From: Aureimonas flava | GTDB lineage: Bacteria; Pseudomonadota; Alphaproteobacteria; Rhizobiales; Rhizobiaceae | Direction of reading: 5' to 3' | NCBI RefSeq assembly: GCF_003583935.1 | Contig: NZ_QYRN01000001.1 | Coordinates: 434,001-498,000 of the forward strand | Length of the DNA: 64,000 nt | Shown: one piece after another, positions 62,125-64,000 of the stretch | How positions within the stretch are numbered: the stretch's first letter is position 1 | Layout: each line of letters opens with the position of its first letter | Notes under the pieces: generated by a model | Databases searched by the model: none | Seen by the model: only the letters and a program-made list of their open reading frames with translations | What the model was told of the DNA's origin: nothing | Position numbers and translations under genes: made by a program

Positions 62125-63399
62125 CTATTCGGCGGCCGCCGGTTCCACCACGCGCGGCCCGCCGTCGGGCGGGCTCCGGCGCTCGTTGAAGAGCTTGCCC
62201 TTCTCGGCCGCCAGCGTGCAGGCGATGGCGCCGAGCGACAGGAGGACGTATCCGGTCAGCAGCGGGATCAGCGTTCCGTCGTACATGTAGCCGATGATGC
62301 CGCCGAGCACGCCGCCGCCGAAGGTCTGCATGAAGCCGAGCACGGACGACGCCGTTCCGGCGACATGGCCGAGCGGGTCCATCGCCAGCGCGTTGAAGTT
62401 CGTGCCGATGAAGCCGAACATGCACAGGGACACGATCGTCATCGGCAGGTAGACCGCGAAGGGCGGCACGCCGCCGTTCATGAGCGCGATGGCCAAGTGC
62501 AGCAGGTTGAGCGCCAGGAAGATGCACAGGGCCGCGTGCGACAGGTGCCGCATGCCGAACCGCTCCACCAGACGCGAGTTGCTGAACGAGGCCACCGCCA
62601 TGAAGATGGCGCCCGCCGAGAAGTAGAGCGTGAACTCGGGGCCGAGGCCGTAGACCGAAACGTAGACCTGCTCCGCCTGGTTGACGAAGGCGAACAGGAC
62701 GCCGAACACCAGCGCCGTCGCCAGCGTGTAGCCGAAGGCCATGCGGTTGGTGACGACAACCCGGAAGGCCTGGAGCACGCGTGTCGCGGTCAGCGGCAGG
62801 CGGTCCTCCGGGTGCTGCGTCTCCGGCAGGCGGATCAGAGTCCAGAGCATCACGAAGGCGCCGAAGGCCGCCACGGCGATGAAGATCTCGTGCCAGTCGC
62901 CGAACAGCAGAACCACCTGGCCGAGATTGGGCGCGATCACCGGGATCGCCATGAAGATCATCATCACCAGCGACATGACGCTGGCCATCCGCGCGCCGCC
63001 GAAGCAGTCGCGCACCACCGAAACGGCGATGACGCGCGTCGCCGCGGCCCCGACGCCCTGGATGGCGCGCAGGGCCAGGAGCATGCCGAAGGTCGTGGAG
63101 AACACCGCCGCCACCGAGGCCAGCACGTAGACGCCGAGGCCGAACAGGAGCACCGGCCGCCGTCCGAAGCGGTCCGACAGCGTGCCGTAGAGGATCTGCG
63201 AGGCGCCGAACCCGAGGACGTAGGAGGTGATGACGAACTGCGCATGGTTCGGATTGGCCAGTTGCAGCGTCTGCGTGATGTTCGTCAGCGCCGGAATGAA
63301 GATGTCGATCGCCGCGGCATTCAGCGCCATGATGCAGGCGATCAGGGTCACGAGCTCCCAATATGGGATCCCGCGCACGGTCTTGGGCGCGCTCGACAT
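62125..63399 (-). CDS. Bcr/CflA family drug efflux MFS transporter
   Basis: A 424-residue, 12-helix transporter with the family's N-terminal AIDIFIPAL and the loop motif GTLSDRFGRRPVLL, followed by LRAIQGVGAA and a conserved Arg in VVRDCFG. Relatives export bicyclomycin, sulfonamides or chloramphenicol-like drugs by proton antiport. The substrate here is unknown. The ATG at 63399 is chosen. Confidence 0.88.
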   Translation of the reverse strand: MSSAPKTVRGIPYWELVTLIACIMALNAAAIDIFIPALTNITQTLQLANPNHAQFVITSYVLGFGASQILYGTLSDRFGRRPVLLFGLGVYVLASVAAVFSTTFGMLLALRAIQGVGAAATRVIAVSVVRDCFGGARMASVMSLVMMIFMAIPVIAPNLGQVVLLFGDWHEIFIAVAAFGAFVMLWTLIRLPETQHPEDRLPLTATRVLQAFRVVVTNRMAFGYTLATALVFGVLFAFVNQAEQVYVSVYGLGPEFTLYFSAGAIFMAVASFSNSRLVERFGMRHLSHAALCIFLALNLLHLAIALMNGGVPPFAVYLPMTIVSLCMFGFIGTNFNALAMDPLGHVAGTASSVLGFMQTFGGGVLGGIIGYMYDGTLIPLLTGYVLLSLGAIACTLAAEKGKLFNERRSPPDGGPRVVEPAAAE

Positions 63400-63491
63400 G
63401 AGGTCCGATCTTTCGTTGGTCGAACTGGTTCTAGGCGGAACAGCCTGCAATGCAAGGAATACTGACGAACGGTCCGTCTTCGGCTCAAACG

Positions 63492-63520
63492 AAAACGGCC
63501 CGCTCGGGGGAGCGGGCCGT
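63492..63520 (-). terminator. intrinsic terminator of grxD
   Basis: On the minus strand an 11-bp stem ACGGCCCGCTC/GAGCGGGCCGT (63495-63520) with a four-base loop precedes TTTT (plus-strand A at 63492-63495). It is 18 bp after the grxD stop. Confidence 0.88.
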
Positions 63521-63538
63521 TGCAGGACGCCGGGCCGG

Positions 63539-63883
63539 TCAGGCCGCCGGCGAGGGGGCGTTCAGGGCGATGCCCTTGTCCCCGAAGAAATCCTGCAGCT
63601 CGCCCGCCTGGAACATCTCGCGAAGGATGTCGCAGCCGCCGACGAACTCGCCCTTCACGTAGACCTGCGGAATGGTCGGCCAAGAGCCGTATTCCTTGAT
63701 CCCGTTGCGCAGATCGTCGGACGACAGGACGTTGACGCCCTTATAGGGCACGCCGAGATAGTTCAGGATCTGGACCACCTGGCCGGAAAAGCCGCATTGC
63801 GGGAAGTCCGGCGTTCCCTTCATGAAGACGATCACGTCGTTCGTCTTCACCTCGTTGTCGATCCAGTCGATGATGCCGGCCAT
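63539..63883 (-). CDS. grxD: monothiol glutaredoxin (Grx4 type)
   Basis: A 114-residue CGFS glutaredoxin: KGTPDFPQCGFSGQ, WPTIPQVYVKGEFVGGCDI. It carries a [2Fe-2S] cluster shared with glutathione and delivers iron-sulfur clusters, often with BolA, whose gene usually lies upstream (outside the window here). The ATG at 63883 gives MAGIIDWIDNEV, the usual start. The last ~115 bp of the window (63884-64000) hold its leader and no visible gene. Confidence 0.95.
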   Translation of the reverse strand: MAGIIDWIDNEVKTNDVIVFMKGTPDFPQCGFSGQVVQILNYLGVPYKGVNVLSSDDLRNGIKEYGSWPTIPQVYVKGEFVGGCDILREMFQAGELQDFFGDKGIALNAPSPAA

Positions 63884-64000
63884 GGCGAAATCCCGTGCTG
63901 TGGGCCCGCGAGCGCATCGCGGGCGGGGTGCGTCCCGGCTCACATACGATGTCGGGGCGCCGCTTTAAAGATGATGCCGTCGTTCCTACTTCGGCGCGCT

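Overview
The window is chromosomal DNA from a GC-rich alphaproteobacterium, most likely of the order Hyphomicrobiales (Rhizobiales). The main evidence is: a fabH-ihfA-merR block; a 2,333-residue growth-pole-ring (GPR/RgsE-type) protein typical of polar-growing rhizobia; cckA facing a FliO-like gene and next to a zinc-poor dksA; recA, alaS and icd in the same neighbourhood; a recA operator of the TTG-N11-CAA type reported for Rhizobium; and an STAS-MlaE lipid transporter. The genus cannot be fixed from the sequence. An Aurantimonas/Aureimonas-like organism is only a guess. I see no insertion sequence, prophage, CRISPR array or integrase.

Layout. 1-1.5 kb: end of fabH, ihfA, a MerR-type regulator, tRNA-Pro(GGG). 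1.7-6.5 kb: altronate dehydratase-family gene, a GntR regulator with two winged helices, glutamine-dependent NAD synthase. 6.5-12.7 kb: tRNA-Val(CAC), gph, rpiA, a DUF2059 protein, gor with an overlapping gamma-glutamylcyclotransferase gene, class II DAHP synthase. 12.7-19.9 kb: DedA protein, a small membrane protein coupled to an MFS transporter, gltX, malic enzyme, LpxH-like phosphoesterase. 19.9-25.5 kb: dipeptide epimerase divergent from a four-gene MCE/Mla lipid transport operon. 26.1-33.1 kb: the giant GPR/RgsE gene. 33.6-39.8 kb: ferredoxin, DUF922 protein, folP-folK, a secreted protein, ycjX-ycjF, sixA-like phosphatase. 40.0-45.2 kb: dksA, FliO-like gene, cckA. 45.1-48.3 kb: pseudouridine catabolism (psuK-psuG) and recA. 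48.3-52.5 kb: alcohol dehydrogenase, phnN, phnM and a 2H phosphoesterase gene, lying between recA and alaS. 52.5-64 kb: alaS, PRC-barrel protein, icd, trmJ-murI, a second secreted protein, a Pmp3 peptide, rpsD, ttcA, an inositol-phosphatase-family gene, a Bcr/CflA transporter and grxD.

Most of the region is housekeeping: translation (gltX, alaS, rpsD, ttcA, trmJ, two tRNAs), central metabolism (rpiA, maeB, icd, nadE, aroG), envelope building and recycling (murI, mla genes, LpxH-like, dgcA), redox (gor, grxD, ferredoxin) and cell-cycle or polar growth (cckA, rgsE, dksA). Many genes are tightly packed, with ATGA or GTGA stop/start overlaps: folP-folK, ycjX-ycjF, trmJ-murI, ttcA-IMPase, DUF1045-phnM, small membrane protein-MFS. 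Intrinsic terminators with GCGA, TTCG or GAAA loops close many units.

The most interesting points are the 7-kb GPR/RgsE gene with visible 11-residue repeats and a structured divergent promoter region; a four-half-site operator-like array between dgcA and the mla operon; the orphan phnM-phnN-2H phosphoesterase trio without C-P lyase core genes in the window; a GntR regulator with two DNA-binding domains and no usual start codon; and a hairpin with a U-run at the start of the rpsD transcript.
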